Assembly (NCBI RefSeq): GCF_900105985.1
Contig: NZ_FNUB01000005.1
Span: 1,674,001 to 1,738,000 of the forward strand
DNA: 64,000 nucleotides
Origin: Tenacibaculum sp. MAR_2010_89
GTDB taxonomy: Bacteria > Bacteroidota > Bacteroidia > Flavobacteriales > Flavobacteriaceae
Direction of reading: 5' to 3'
Below, piece by piece: positions 24,243-33,893 of this stretch. The translations under genes were made by a program, and so were the position numbers. Position 1 is the stretch's first letter. Every line of letters begins with the position of its first letter. The notes beneath the pieces are model-generated. The model did no database searches and had not been told where the DNA came from. It saw only the letters and a list, made by a program, of their open reading frames with translations.

Positions 24243-25334
24243 TTAATAGTTAACCTCTAATGAGTACATACTTAATACTTGTAAGTAATCCATTGTTTTT
24301 TTACACTTTATAGAATTTGGTTCAAAAATCATTGCGTAATAATTAATTCCTCCAGTATAAGGGTCACAGCAAGGAATACATCTCCAAATAGTGTTACAAG
24401 TATCATTTGCTAATTTTTGCATTTGTTGGGTATATGTATTCATTTTATCACTTCCACATATAAATGAATAATAACCATTACATCCATTTGGTAAATCGAT
24501 GTAAGTTTGTTGCATCATATTATTTTGTGCAAAAGCAAAGGTTTCATTACCGTCATTAACAATCAATTCATTGTAATGTTTTTCGTCATTGATTACAAAT
24601 GAAGCAATAGACGTTTTATCATCTTTAATAGTTATAATGTTTCCTTGTTTTTTTCTTGTAGCAATAGCTATTATTGCAATAACAACATCTGATTTAGATG
24701 CGTAATAACTTTCATAAGGCTCTTTTGATTTTTCAGTAAGCTTATTAAAGTTATCAATACCTATTAGCTTAATAGCTTCTTCTTTGTTAACCTTCTCTAA
24801 CTTATTATTGTTTGCATCGTAGCTTTTTGCTAATACAGGAAATCCGTTTTCTTTCCATGTATCATAATTTTTTAATGCTGAAACTGGTATTCCAAAATGA
24901 AGTTTTGGTAATTGTTTTAAAATAGTTGTGTAATTAATATTGTCTTCAGGATAAAGAGAACTATAAGTATTAATAAATACCTCCTTTAACGATGATTTAG
25001 GTAAAACATCATCTTTTATCGTTTCTGCTCTGAAGATGATATCATCTTCAATTACCAATTTGGCATTCATTATAAAATGATCTTCAAAAACATTGTTACT
25101 TTTAAGTATAACATGATCTTCAGTAACAAAAGCTTGTATTTTTTTCCAGGCCTCTTCGTTTTGAACAACTTTATTAAAAGTGGCAGAAACCTTTCTTATA
25201 AGAGGAATGTTTTCTGATCGTTGTTGAACAGTTAATGTTTCTTTTTTTTCGTTATCCAAAACATCAGAGTCTGTTGTTTGGCATCCCATTATTAACATAC
25301 AGTAAATAAAAGGTAATAGAAATAATTTTTTCAT
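24243..25334 (-). CDS. lipoprotein of unknown function with a cysteine-rich C-terminus
   Basis: This 363-aa protein has a signal with a lipobox ending MLIMGC (Cys18) followed by QTTDSD. The central part (about 40-270) has no motif that I recognise. The C-terminal 75 residues contain about eight cysteines (GCNGYYSFICGSD, DTCNTIWRCIPCCDPYTGG, KCKK), suggesting disulfides or metal binding. Conservation cannot be judged here. It is a single gene, flanked by the terminator at 24197-24231 and by a 168-bp gap before the divergent ABC gene. Confidence 0.6.
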   Translation of the reverse strand: MKKLFLLPFIYCMLIMGCQTTDSDVLDNEKKETLTVQQRSENIPLIRKVSATFNKVVQNEEAWKKIQAFVTEDHVILKSNNVFEDHFIMNAKLVIEDDIIFRAETIKDDVLPKSSLKEVFINTYSSLYPEDNINYTTILKQLPKLHFGIPVSALKNYDTWKENGFPVLAKSYDANNNKLEKVNKEEAIKLIGIDNFNKLTEKSKEPYESYYASKSDVVIAIIAIATRKKQGNIITIKDDKTSIASFVINDEKHYNELIVNDGNETFAFAQNNMMQQTYIDLPNGCNGYYSFICGSDKMNTYTQQMQKLANDTCNTIWRCIPCCDPYTGGINYYAMIFEPNSIKCKKTMDYLQVLSMYSLEVNY

Positions 25335-25502
25335 AATAGTATATTTTATTTGCTACGAATATTCCATTTTTAAATAAAACCTAAAGGATATTGTTTCCGT
25401 ATGAATAAAAATTTTTTCCGAAAAGAGCTTTTTTTTTGTAACAAAATAGCTTTTAAAGCTTCTAACATAGAAACTGAATAAAACCAACTAAATCAGATAA
25501 TT

Positions 25503-26390
25503 ATGAGATTAGTTATAAAAAACTTAACTAAAACCTATAAAAACGGGGTAAAAGCTATTGATAATTTAAATTTAGAGATAGGAACAGGGATGTTTGGTCT
25601 TTTAGGGCCTAATGGAGCTGGAAAATCATCATTAATGAGAACAATAGCAACATTGCAAATTCCAGATTCTGGAAGTATTTCTTTTGATGGAATTAATGTG
25701 TTAGAAAATCAAATGGCATTTAGAAAAATGTTAGGGTACTTACCACAGTCTTTTGGAGTATACCCTAAAATGTCAGCTGAAGATTTGTTAGATTATTTTG
25801 CAACGTTAAAAGGAATTAGTTCAAAATCTGATAGACAAAAAATTGTTAAAGAGGTTTTAGAAATAACTAATTTATATGAGGTAAGGAAAAAATACGTAGC
25901 AGGATATTCAGGAGGAATGAAGCAACGATTTGGAATTGCTCAATTATTATTAAACAATCCTAAGTTAATTATTGTTGATGAGCCTACAGCAGGTTTAGAT
26001 CCAGCTGAACGTCATCGATTTTTAAATGTGTTAAGAGAGGTAGGAACGAATTGTACTGTTATTTTTTCTACACATATTGTAGAAGACGTAAAAGAGTTAT
26101 GTAAAGAGATGGCAATTTTAAATGGTGGGCGTATTTTAAAACATACAACACCTGCAGCCGCAACAAAAGTAATAGAAGGGAAAATTTGGACTAAGATTAT
26201 TGATAGAGATGATTTAGAAAGTAATGAAGCTACTTTTAATGTTCTTTCATCTAATTATAATCAAGATGATACATTAAATGTACGTGTGTATGCAGATGAA
26301 AAGCCTACAGAAGATTTTAAGCAAGCAGAACCACAACTTGACGATGTATATTTTATTGCATTAAAAGATGATCAGCCAGTAATGGCGTAA
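25503..26390 (+). CDS. ABC transporter ATP-binding protein
   Basis: This 295-aa ATPase has Walker A GPNGAGKSS (35-43), a Q-loop near GYLPQSFGVYP, the signature YSGGMKQRF, Walker B LIIVDEPTAGLD and the switch His in IFSTHIVEDV. The C-terminal extension of about 80 residues resembles that of Nod/NatA-type exporters. The partner is the permease/aminopeptidase fusion 42 bp downstream on the same strand. The pair is widespread in Bacteroidota; the transported or processed substrate is unknown. Confidence 0.92.
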   Translation: MRLVIKNLTKTYKNGVKAIDNLNLEIGTGMFGLLGPNGAGKSSLMRTIATLQIPDSGSISFDGINVLENQMAFRKMLGYLPQSFGVYPKMSAEDLLDYFATLKGISSKSDRQKIVKEVLEITNLYEVRKKYVAGYSGGMKQRFGIAQLLLNNPKLIIVDEPTAGLDPAERHRFLNVLREVGTNCTVIFSTHIVEDVKELCKEMAILNGGRILKHTTPAAATKVIEGKIWTKIIDRDDLESNEATFNVLSSNYNQDDTLNVRVYADEKPTEDFKQAEPQLDDVYFIALKDDQPVMA

Positions 26391-26432
26391 CTATTTAACG
26401 AAATCATTTTTTAACTCAAAAAATAAAAGTAC

Positions 26433-29400
26433 ATGTTTTTTACAATATTTAAGCACGAATTAACATACTGGTTTAAGAAGCCAGCAATATACATATATGC
26501 AGCAATCTTCTTTTTGCTGGCATTAGTCTTATCAGCAAGTTCAGCAGGTATTTTTGATTCTTTAACAGTGACTACGGGGTCATCTAAAATAGTAAATTCT
26601 CCTTCGGCAATTAACGGAATGTTTAACACATTGGCTATTTTCTTATTCTTTTTATTTCCATCTATTATTGGTAGTTCGGTATATAGAGATTATAAGAGTA
26701 ATATGCATTCAATTTTGTATTCGTATCCTTTTAATAAAGCTAATTATTTATCAGCAAAATTTTTAAGTTCTTTTTTAATAGTGCTATTAATTATTTTAAT
26801 AGCTGGTTTAGGTTTGTTTTTTGGTTTTCGATTACCAGGAACAAACTCAGAGATAGTAGGTGCGTTTAATTTTTCAGCATATTTACATTCTTACTTAATA
26901 TATATTATACCTAATGTATTGTTATTTGGAGTAATCGTTTTTGGAGTAGTTACCTTTTCAAGAAACATTGCTGCAGGTTTTATAACGGTATTATTATTAA
27001 TGTTTGTACAAGGTGTTGCAGATAGTCTTTTATCGAATCCAGATAATCGTTTTTGGTCAGCTTTATTTGACCCTTTTGGAGGACAGGCAGCAAATTATTA
27101 TACACGTTATTGGACAGTCGCAGAGCAAAACGAATTAATACTTCCGTTTAAAGGTGTAATAATTTATAATAGACTATTATGGTTAGGAATTGCTAGTTTA
27201 ATATTAGCAGGGGTATATAAATTATTCTCATTTAGTCAGAATGCATTCACATTTAGTTTTAAAAAGAGTAAAGGAGAGCGTATTATTAAGCAAAATTTTG
27301 GAGGAATTACTCGTATTGAACTACCAAAAGTAAATTACGATTACTCATTCATAAATGATATTAAAACTACTTGGAAATTATCAAATATAGACTTTAAGTA
27401 TATAATAACAAGCTTACCATTTATCAGTATTTTATTGGTAGGGTTAATATTTATTTTACTTACAGCTATGGGGGCGGGAGAATTATTCGGAACTAAAACA
27501 TATCCTACCACTTGGCAAATGTTATTAATTCCAGGAAATACATTTAGTTTATTTATAAATTTAATGACATTCTTGTATGCAGGTATGTTAGTTCATAGAG
27601 CGAGCATTGCAGGAGCAAATCATATTATTGATGTTACGCCGGTAAAAAACTGGGCTTTGTTATTATCTAAATTTGCAGCCTTATTAAAAATGCAATTGGT
27701 AATGCTAGCAGTAATAGTTGTTGCTGGGGTGTTATTTCAAATTTATAAAGGGTATTATAATTTTGAATTAGGACACTATTTCTTTGAGGTATATGCGTTA
27801 AAGTTTATTCATTTTGTAATTTGGGCTATGCTAGCTTTGTTTATCCAATCGTTATTTAGAAATCCATACTTAGGTTTATTTGTATTGTTGGTAATAGCAA
27901 TAGGAATACAGTTTTTAGGTTTGGCAGGAATAGAGCAGTCAATATTTAAATACAATCAAGGGCCTAGTTATTCATATTCAGACATGAATGAATATGGAGC
28001 TTCATTTAGTAGGTATTATACGTATAAAATTTATTGGTTTTTAGGAGGTTTAGTGGCTTTAATTTTAGCAGGTTTATTTTGGGTACGTGGTTTACCTCAT
28101 TCTTTTAAAGAAAGGTTATCAATTTTAAAAGAAAGATTAACCATTAAATTAGTTTTAGGAATTGTAGTTTTATTGCTAGGCTTTTTTAGTCTCGGTAGTA
28201 GAATTTATTACGAAAATAACGTATTAAATATACGTAAATCATCAAAAGAGAGAGAGCAATTACGAGTTACTTGGGAAAAAGAATATAAAAAGTACGAAGG
28301 AAAAGCACAGCCTAGAATAGTAGCCGTTAATGTTGATATGAATATTTTCCCAAAGACAAGAGATTTTAAATCTTCGGGAACATATAAAATGATTAATAAA
28401 ACTAACGAAACTATTGATAGTATTTTCTTAAATCATAATGATTACCCAAGTACATTTGAGTTTAATAAATTAAACAAATTGGTGTTAGAGGATACAATTC
28501 AGAATTTTGATATCTATAAATTTAATACGCCAATACAACCGGGAGATAGTTTAGAACTAAAATTTACAGTTCATAATAAACCAAATACATTTTTACGTAG
28601 TCATTCACCAGTATTGGCTAATGGAACGTTTATAAATAGTGGTATTTATCCATCATTAGGGTATTCTTCTGCAGGAGAACTAAGGGATGATAAAACGAGA
28701 GAAAAATTTGATTTACCAAAAAATAAATTACGTCCACATCCATCAGATAGCACTGCTTTAGGAAATACCTATATTTCTGGAGATAGTGATTGGATTGATT
28801 TTGAAGCTACTGTTAGTACAGATGAAGATCAAATAGCCATTGCTCCTGGCTATTTGCAAAAAGAATGGGTAAAAGACGGGCGTAAGTATTTTCATTATAA
28901 AATGGATAGTAAGATTTTGAATTTTTATGCTTTTAATTCTGCTAGATTTGAAGTGAAAAGAGATACATGGAAAGATGTTAATTTAGAGATTTATTATCAT
29001 AAAGGACATGAATTTAATTTAGAAAGAATGATGGAAGGAATTAAAGCTTCTTTAGATTATAATTCAAAAAACTTTAGTCCTTATCAACATAGGCAAGTTA
29101 GAATTATTGAATTTCCAAGAACTGAAGGAAGTTTTGCTCAGGCATTTCCAAATACGATACCATTTTCAGAAGCAATAGGTTTTATTGCTGATGTAGATGA
29201 TACCAATGAAGGTGGAGTAGACTATCCGTTTGCAATTACAGTTCATGAGTTAGCACACCAATGGTGGGCACATCAAGTTATTGGTGCTGATGTTTTAGGA
29301 GCTACAATGTTATCGGAAAGTTTATCGGAATATGTGTCTTTAAAAGTATTAGAGCATGAATACGGGAAATCTAAAATGCGTAAGTTTTTAAAGAAAAGTT

Positions 29401-30086
29401 TAGATGGATATTTGCAGTCACGTACTTTTGAGCGTAAACGTGAAAAACCATTAATGTATAATGATGGACAAGGATATATACGTTACCAAAAAGGATCTTT
29501 AGTATTTTATGCATTGAGTGATTATATTGGTGAAGAAAAATTAAACAATGCCTTAAAAGAGTATGTCGAAAAGGTTAAGTTTCAAGATGCTCCATATACA
29601 ACATCAATAGAAATGGTTGATTATATAAAAAAAGCTACACCGGATAGCTTACAATATGTAATTAAAGATATGTTTGAAACCATTACGTTGTATAAAAACA
29701 GAATAACTAAAGTAACATCTAAGAAATTAGAGAACGGTAAATATCAAGTAGATATAGATTTTGAAGTTTCTAAATATCGTAATGATGAAAAAGGGAAGCG
29801 TTATTATGGTGAACAAGTAGGTGATACTTTATCATACAAGACAGAAAAAATGAAAAAACCTGTATTATCGGTTAAGTTAGCAGATTATGTTGATATCGGT
29901 ATTTTTGGAGAAGAAGAAGTAGATGGAAAGAAAAAAGAAGTTGAATTATACTTACAAAAACATAAAGTAACTCAGATAAATAATAGAGTATCTATTATAG
30001 TTGATAAAAAACCTGTTGAAGTAGGTGTAGATCCATACAATAAATTAATTGATACAAAATCTGACGATAACCGAAGGAAGTTGTAA
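26433..30086 (+). CDS. ABC-2 permease fused to M1-family aminopeptidase
   Basis: This 1217-aa protein has two parts. Residues 1-600 hold about twelve membrane helices in two ABC-2-type blocks (KHELTYWFKKPAIYIYAAIF; later LSKFAALLKMQLVMLAVIVV). Residues 620-1200 form an M1 gluzincin peptidase facing the periplasm, with the zinc motif HELAHQWWAH at about 938-947 and the downstream glutamate in SESLSEYVS about 19 residues later. The GAMEN exopeptidase signature is not obvious, so substrate handling may differ from typical M1 enzymes. It forms a transporter with the ATPase at 25503. Confidence 0.9.
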   Translation: MFFTIFKHELTYWFKKPAIYIYAAIFFLLALVLSASSAGIFDSLTVTTGSSKIVNSPSAINGMFNTLAIFLFFLFPSIIGSSVYRDYKSNMHSILYSYPFNKANYLSAKFLSSFLIVLLIILIAGLGLFFGFRLPGTNSEIVGAFNFSAYLHSYLIYIIPNVLLFGVIVFGVVTFSRNIAAGFITVLLLMFVQGVADSLLSNPDNRFWSALFDPFGGQAANYYTRYWTVAEQNELILPFKGVIIYNRLLWLGIASLILAGVYKLFSFSQNAFTFSFKKSKGERIIKQNFGGITRIELPKVNYDYSFINDIKTTWKLSNIDFKYIITSLPFISILLVGLIFILLTAMGAGELFGTKTYPTTWQMLLIPGNTFSLFINLMTFLYAGMLVHRASIAGANHIIDVTPVKNWALLLSKFAALLKMQLVMLAVIVVAGVLFQIYKGYYNFELGHYFFEVYALKFIHFVIWAMLALFIQSLFRNPYLGLFVLLVIAIGIQFLGLAGIEQSIFKYNQGPSYSYSDMNEYGASFSRYYTYKIYWFLGGLVALILAGLFWVRGLPHSFKERLSILKERLTIKLVLGIVVLLLGFFSLGSRIYYENNVLNIRKSSKEREQLRVTWEKEYKKYEGKAQPRIVAVNVDMNIFPKTRDFKSSGTYKMINKTNETIDSIFLNHNDYPSTFEFNKLNKLVLEDTIQNFDIYKFNTPIQPGDSLELKFTVHNKPNTFLRSHSPVLANGTFINSGIYPSLGYSSAGELRDDKTREKFDLPKNKLRPHPSDSTALGNTYISGDSDWIDFEATVSTDEDQIAIAPGYLQKEWVKDGRKYFHYKMDSKILNFYAFNSARFEVKRDTWKDVNLEIYYHKGHEFNLERMMEGIKASLDYNSKNFSPYQHRQVRIIEFPRTEGSFAQAFPNTIPFSEAIGFIADVDDTNEGGVDYPFAITVHELAHQWWAHQVIGADVLGATMLSESLSEYVSLKVLEHEYGKSKMRKFLKKSLDGYLQSRTFERKREKPLMYNDGQGYIRYQKGSLVFYALSDYIGEEKLNNALKEYVEKVKFQDAPYTTSIEMVDYIKKATPDSLQYVIKDMFETITLYKNRITKVTSKKLENGKYQVDIDFEVSKYRNDEKGKRYYGEQVGDTLSYKTEKMKKPVLSVKLADYVDIGIFGEEEVDGKKKEVELYLQKHKVTQINNRVSIIVDKKPVEVGVDPYNKLIDTKSDDNRRKL

Positions 30087-30149
30087 GTTTTAATTGATTT
30101 AGTAATTTTAGCAAGTGATGATTTTAAATTGTCACTTGTTTTTTTATTA

Positions 30150-30368
30150 TCAATTTGCTACCCATTCTTTTAAGTCGTTAATGTCGTTGAAAATTAGATT
30201 AACGGATAAATCAACAGAGTCAATTTCTATTTTTGAGTACTTATCTGGCATTAATGCTGTAAACGCGCCTTTTGTTGGATGATTGAAATTATAATGTATT
30301 CCGCTTAAAAGGGTATCATAAGCTACATATTCAAAAGATAATTTTTTAAGAGTAAAATCAGTAATCAT
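30150..30368 (-). CDS. small hypothetical protein
   Basis: This 72-aa acidic, soluble protein runs from MITDFTLKKLSFEYVAYDTL to a C-terminus ending NDLKEWVAN. I do not recognise the family. Codon use looks like the neighbours and the frame fills the gap between the convergent aminopeptidase gene and a terminator, so I believe it is real. It has no signal peptide. Confidence 0.5.
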   Translation of the reverse strand: MITDFTLKKLSFEYVAYDTLLSGIHYNFNHPTKGAFTALMPDKYSKIEIDSVDLSVNLIFNDINDLKEWVAN

Positions 30369-30512
30369 AATATTATTTTTTAAGTTTCTTATTGTAAAAT
30401 TAAAAAAGGAAGATGGTTGTTATGTAGGAGATTAGATGGATTCCCTTAAAGTATAGATGAATGAAAATTAAAATAGATTAAATGTTGATTTTTAATTGTT
30501 TAGTGGTTTTTG

Positions 30513-30544
30513 AAAAAGGTTATAAAATACTTTACAACCTTTTT
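30513..30544 (-). terminator. rho-independent terminator of the T9SS protein gene
   Basis: AAAAAGGTTATAAA (30513-30526) pairs with TTTACAACCTTTTT (30531-30544), with one mismatch and a 4-base loop. On the minus strand it ends in U's and lies 6 bp after the stop at 30550. Confidence 0.75.
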
Positions 30545-30549
30545 TATTG

Positions 30550-33531
30550 TTAGTTTACATGAATCTTTTTGTTGATAGACCCGTTTTTAGAGGTTATTTT
30601 GATAAGGTAGATTCCAGAAGTTATTTTTGGTATACCAATAATTATTTTACCATTAGATTTGAATTTTTTTTCAATTATTTTTTTACCAAGTATAGTATAT
30701 AGACTTAAAGAAGCTTTATCAGACTGTAATCCAGTTATTGTTATTTCGTTTTTAGAAGATTGGTAAGTACTTACATTTTCTAATATTTGGTTATTATTAC
30801 TAGAACTTAATTTTTGAGAAGTAGTATGAATGTAAAATTGTCCAATACCATCGACATTATTTTTAAGGGTACTAGTATAATTTTCTTTAGATAAGTTAGT
30901 AAAAGTATTATGAATTCTATCTTCTAAATATACTTGAATATTAGAAGGTAAGTTAGTAGACTTGGCAGAAAATTCTATTGTTTTTCCTGCATCAAATTTT
31001 AAACCAATAGGAACAATTATCGTTTCTAAATTATTAATAGGTAAGGATTGAATAGCAAAATTTTTGCCTTTATTATTGCTAACTAATTGAGAATAGATTG
31101 CAAAACTTGAAGAAATACCATTAAACATTGTACCGTCATAACCATTATCAAAACCAGTAGTTGCTTCATTTAAATAGAACAATTTGGTTGACTTAGTATT
31201 TTTGTTTTCTGTTACTGTTACATTAATTTCTGTTTTTGTATTTCGTTGGAAGGTATCAGATTGATGACTTTGATTAGTTTTACTAAAGGTAATATTGGTA
31301 TTACGATTAGCACTAACAAAAAAACCTTGAGTAGGTGATATTTGAAAGCTACCATCTATACCGCCCATTTTTAAATCATAACTATTAGTTGCTTGATTCC
31401 ATAGCCAAATTGTTTCCTCAGATAAAGCAGTTGAATTATCAGTAAAGAAAGTACTAAGATTAATGTAAGATGTAAATGGATTTCCTATTAAATTAAAATT
31501 ATTGGTAGCTTGGGTAATAGGATAAGTAATGGTGCCTGTATTTATTTCACCAGTAAATTTTAAATCGCTAGGAACATTTAATTTAACAGAATACCCTTTT
31601 CCAGAAGTAATTACTCCAGTTGAGTTGTTTGATAGATAGTTCCAGGCTGATCCATCATTTTTATATGGAGCAATGCCGATATTTTTATTTGGACCAGTAG
31701 CAAAATCATTATAAGCAATTAAGTTTTCAATAGTTTCTGATTTTAATGGAGAAGCGACTAAATACCAATTATTAGTAGCTAAACTTCTTCTATAAGTTAT
31801 GTCTCCATTTAAGTGTGCATTCGCAATTAATGAAGCCCCAGAAGCTAAGGTTACTTTTTTTATAGATGTAGAAGAGTTAACTGTAGGCTGATTTGTAGTT
31901 TTTAAAATTAAAACTTCATCAGAAGTTGATGGAATTTTATCTGTACTCCAGTTTGAAGAAGTATTCCAGTTTGAATCAACAGCACCTTTCCACGTTATTG
32001 TAGAAAAAGGTAAATCTGTGGTGTTATATTTACCGGGTGTAGCCTTTTGCGGATTGGAGGTAATTAATGAATGTTTTACAAAGTTGCCAGTTAAATCATC
32101 ATTTCTGCCAATGGATTGATCTGCATTTGCTTCACTTCCGTAGGTATATGTTGTAATTATTACACCGTTGTTGTTTTTTAAAGTTACTGTATCTCCAGTA
32201 TTATTTAAACTAATACGTCCTGTTGAAGCAGCTAATGATATTCCAGAAATATTAGTAGGAGCACCTCCACCAAAAATAACTACAGATCCACCAGCTGGTA
32301 TTGTTATATTTCCAAAAGTATGTCTAATAGAACTATTGTCAGAAATGGTGTAGTCTGTAAGAATGTGAGGGGTAACGTCAGTGTTAACTAATTCAATAAA
32401 CTCGTCTTGTGAAGTACTAATTGTACCATCTCCATTTGCATCAATTCCAGTTGGATCAGCTAAAATTTCATTAATAATAATTTTAGATAAATCGTCATCT
32501 ATTATAACTAAAGTATGAGTGCTAATATTTATATCGGCAACTCCATTAGTAATAGTTAATTTTAAAATGATTGTTTCATTGTCCATATCAAGGTCATTAT
32601 TAATATCTAAAGAGATATTTTTAGTTCCGTTAGAAGTAAAAATTAATGAAGATGTATTTAATGAATAGTCTGTTGCTTCTGCCGTACTATTACTGTCAAT
32701 TGTAATATTAATTGTAGCGTTGGATGTATAATTGGAAAATGAGAGAGGTATTTGTTTATTGAAAGTGGTGTTTGTTTCATTAATAGAACTAGTACTGGTT
32801 TTAAAACTTACAGTAGGATTAGTTGATGGAGTTTTACCTTCAACTAATATGTCATCGATCCATAATAAACCAGCTCTAGACTTAGTGTATTGAAAATAAA
32901 TTCCAAAATAGTTTTTTATAATATAATCATTGTTAGTAACACTTCCTTTAAGATCTAAAGAATCAAATCCTCCGTTTTCGTCAATAAATAATTTCCATAA
33001 ACCATTTGTGCTTCGTGTAACTTTAATACCTTTAATTTCATTAGCATCCCAATCAATAGCGGTAGTAATTATAGATGTATCTACTGTTCCGTTTGTTACT
33101 TTCCATAAGGTTAAAATGTCTGAAGTACCGGTTAAGTTAACCCCAATTGCATATCCGTTTATGGTTGATGAACTTAAGTTTGATTCACTAGCAGTTAAAT
33201 AAATCCAAAATTTATTACCCCCAGATGGGTCCCAATTCCCATTTTTTAAGTTGAATTGCCAAGTTATATCTTGTGTAGTTAGATCTAAACTGGAAATACT
33301 TTTACTGATATAACTTTTTCCAGCTGTATTTGATAGATTATGTTTTAATGAATGAGAACCATTAATTGGAGAGGTTGTAGAACTTGTCCAGTGACCATTT
33401 GTTCCTTGAGTCCAACCTGTAATGGCACCATTGTCAAAATTATCATTAATTTGTTGACTATAGGTTGAAGTGATTAAAAAATAGGGCAATAGAAGAGCTA
33501 TCGCATAAGCGAGACAATTTTTTCTTTTCAT
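30550..33531 (-). CDS. type IX-secreted multidomain protein with lamin-tail domain
   Basis: This 993-aa exported protein has a signal peptide at about 1-25 (ending TYSQ). A lectin/jelly-roll-like N-terminal region (30-230) is followed by a Calx-beta-like domain (240-345) and a lamin-tail domain (350-470: IIINEILADPTGIDANGDG, DEFIELVN). A 'choice-of-anchor' style region comes next (NWYLVASPLKS). The C-terminal type IX sorting signal (about 915-993) has ASLSLYTILGKKI and SGIYLIKITSKNG. It should pass the outer membrane and be anchored or released. Its last 400 residues are paralogous to 33894-37553. Adhesion or extracellular matrix roles are possible. Confidence 0.85.
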   Translation of the reverse strand: MKRKNCLAYAIALLLPYFLITSTYSQQINDNFDNGAITGWTQGTNGHWTSSTTSPINGSHSLKHNLSNTAGKSYISKSISSLDLTTQDITWQFNLKNGNWDPSGGNKFWIYLTASESNLSSSTINGYAIGVNLTGTSDILTLWKVTNGTVDTSIITTAIDWDANEIKGIKVTRSTNGLWKLFIDENGGFDSLDLKGSVTNNDYIIKNYFGIYFQYTKSRAGLLWIDDILVEGKTPSTNPTVSFKTSTSSINETNTTFNKQIPLSFSNYTSNATINITIDSNSTAEATDYSLNTSSLIFTSNGTKNISLDINNDLDMDNETIILKLTITNGVADINISTHTLVIIDDDLSKIIINEILADPTGIDANGDGTISTSQDEFIELVNTDVTPHILTDYTISDNSSIRHTFGNITIPAGGSVVIFGGGAPTNISGISLAASTGRISLNNTGDTVTLKNNNGVIITTYTYGSEANADQSIGRNDDLTGNFVKHSLITSNPQKATPGKYNTTDLPFSTITWKGAVDSNWNTSSNWSTDKIPSTSDEVLILKTTNQPTVNSSTSIKKVTLASGASLIANAHLNGDITYRRSLATNNWYLVASPLKSETIENLIAYNDFATGPNKNIGIAPYKNDGSAWNYLSNNSTGVITSGKGYSVKLNVPSDLKFTGEINTGTITYPITQATNNFNLIGNPFTSYINLSTFFTDNSTALSEETIWLWNQATNSYDLKMGGIDGSFQISPTQGFFVSANRNTNITFSKTNQSHQSDTFQRNTKTEINVTVTENKNTKSTKLFYLNEATTGFDNGYDGTMFNGISSSFAIYSQLVSNNKGKNFAIQSLPINNLETIIVPIGLKFDAGKTIEFSAKSTNLPSNIQVYLEDRIHNTFTNLSKENYTSTLKNNVDGIGQFYIHTTSQKLSSSNNNQILENVSTYQSSKNEITITGLQSDKASLSLYTILGKKIIEKKFKSNGKIIIGIPKITSGIYLIKITSKNGSINKKIHVN

Positions 33532-33668
33532 GATTTTTCTTTTTCAGATTCTAAACTTAGAAAAAAAATAATTAGTAGAAAAATATTATTTGATATTTTT
33601 TTTATTTAATTTACTGATTCATAGGTGGTAATGGGGTTTTTTGGTTTGAGATAAGAGATATAAAAAAA

Positions 33669-33697
33669 CCTCAAGAAATTTCTTGAGGCTTTTTTAT
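33669..33697 (-). terminator. rho-independent terminator after the 56-aa gene
   Basis: CCTCAAGAAATTTCTTGAGG (33669-33688) is a perfect 20-bp palindrome with A's on the left and T's on the right, so it can terminate in both directions. It lies 26 bp after the stop of 33714-33884 and 130 bp before the start of 30550-33531. Confidence 0.85.
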
Positions 33698-33713
33698 GTA
33701 TGCTGGTTTAAAA

Positions 33714-33884
33714 TTAAAACCCTGGTGCTTCAGGACTTTGTGCCTGCGCTTTTTTAGGGTTTAATAATATATAGGTTCCTAAGGCTGTTAGGGCTGTATA
33801 TTTACCATAATTTCCTATTTTTTTAAGAGCTTCTTTACGAGTTATATCGGTGTCGTTATTTTTAACTTGTTTTTTCATGGTCAT
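33714..33884 (-). CDS. 56-aa small protein with hydrophobic core
   Basis: A short frame starts at ATG 33882-33884 (or at ATG 33876-33878, two codons later) and ends at TAA 33714-33716. The sequence begins MTMKKQVKNNDTDITRKEAL, has a weakly hydrophobic stretch YTALTALGTYILL and ends PKKAQAQSPEAPGF. RKEALKKIGNYGKYTA followed by a small-residue run and AQAQ resembles a degenerate Tat-like or processed leader. It lies 9 bp downstream of the giant T9SS gene on the same strand and has its own terminator, so it is probably co-expressed. Similar small proteins accompany T9SS genes in flavobacteria, as far as I recall. Confidence 0.65.
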   Translation of the reverse strand: MTMKKQVKNNDTDITRKEALKKIGNYGKYTALTALGTYILLNPKKAQAQSPEAPGF

Positions 33885-33893
33885 ACTTTTTAA

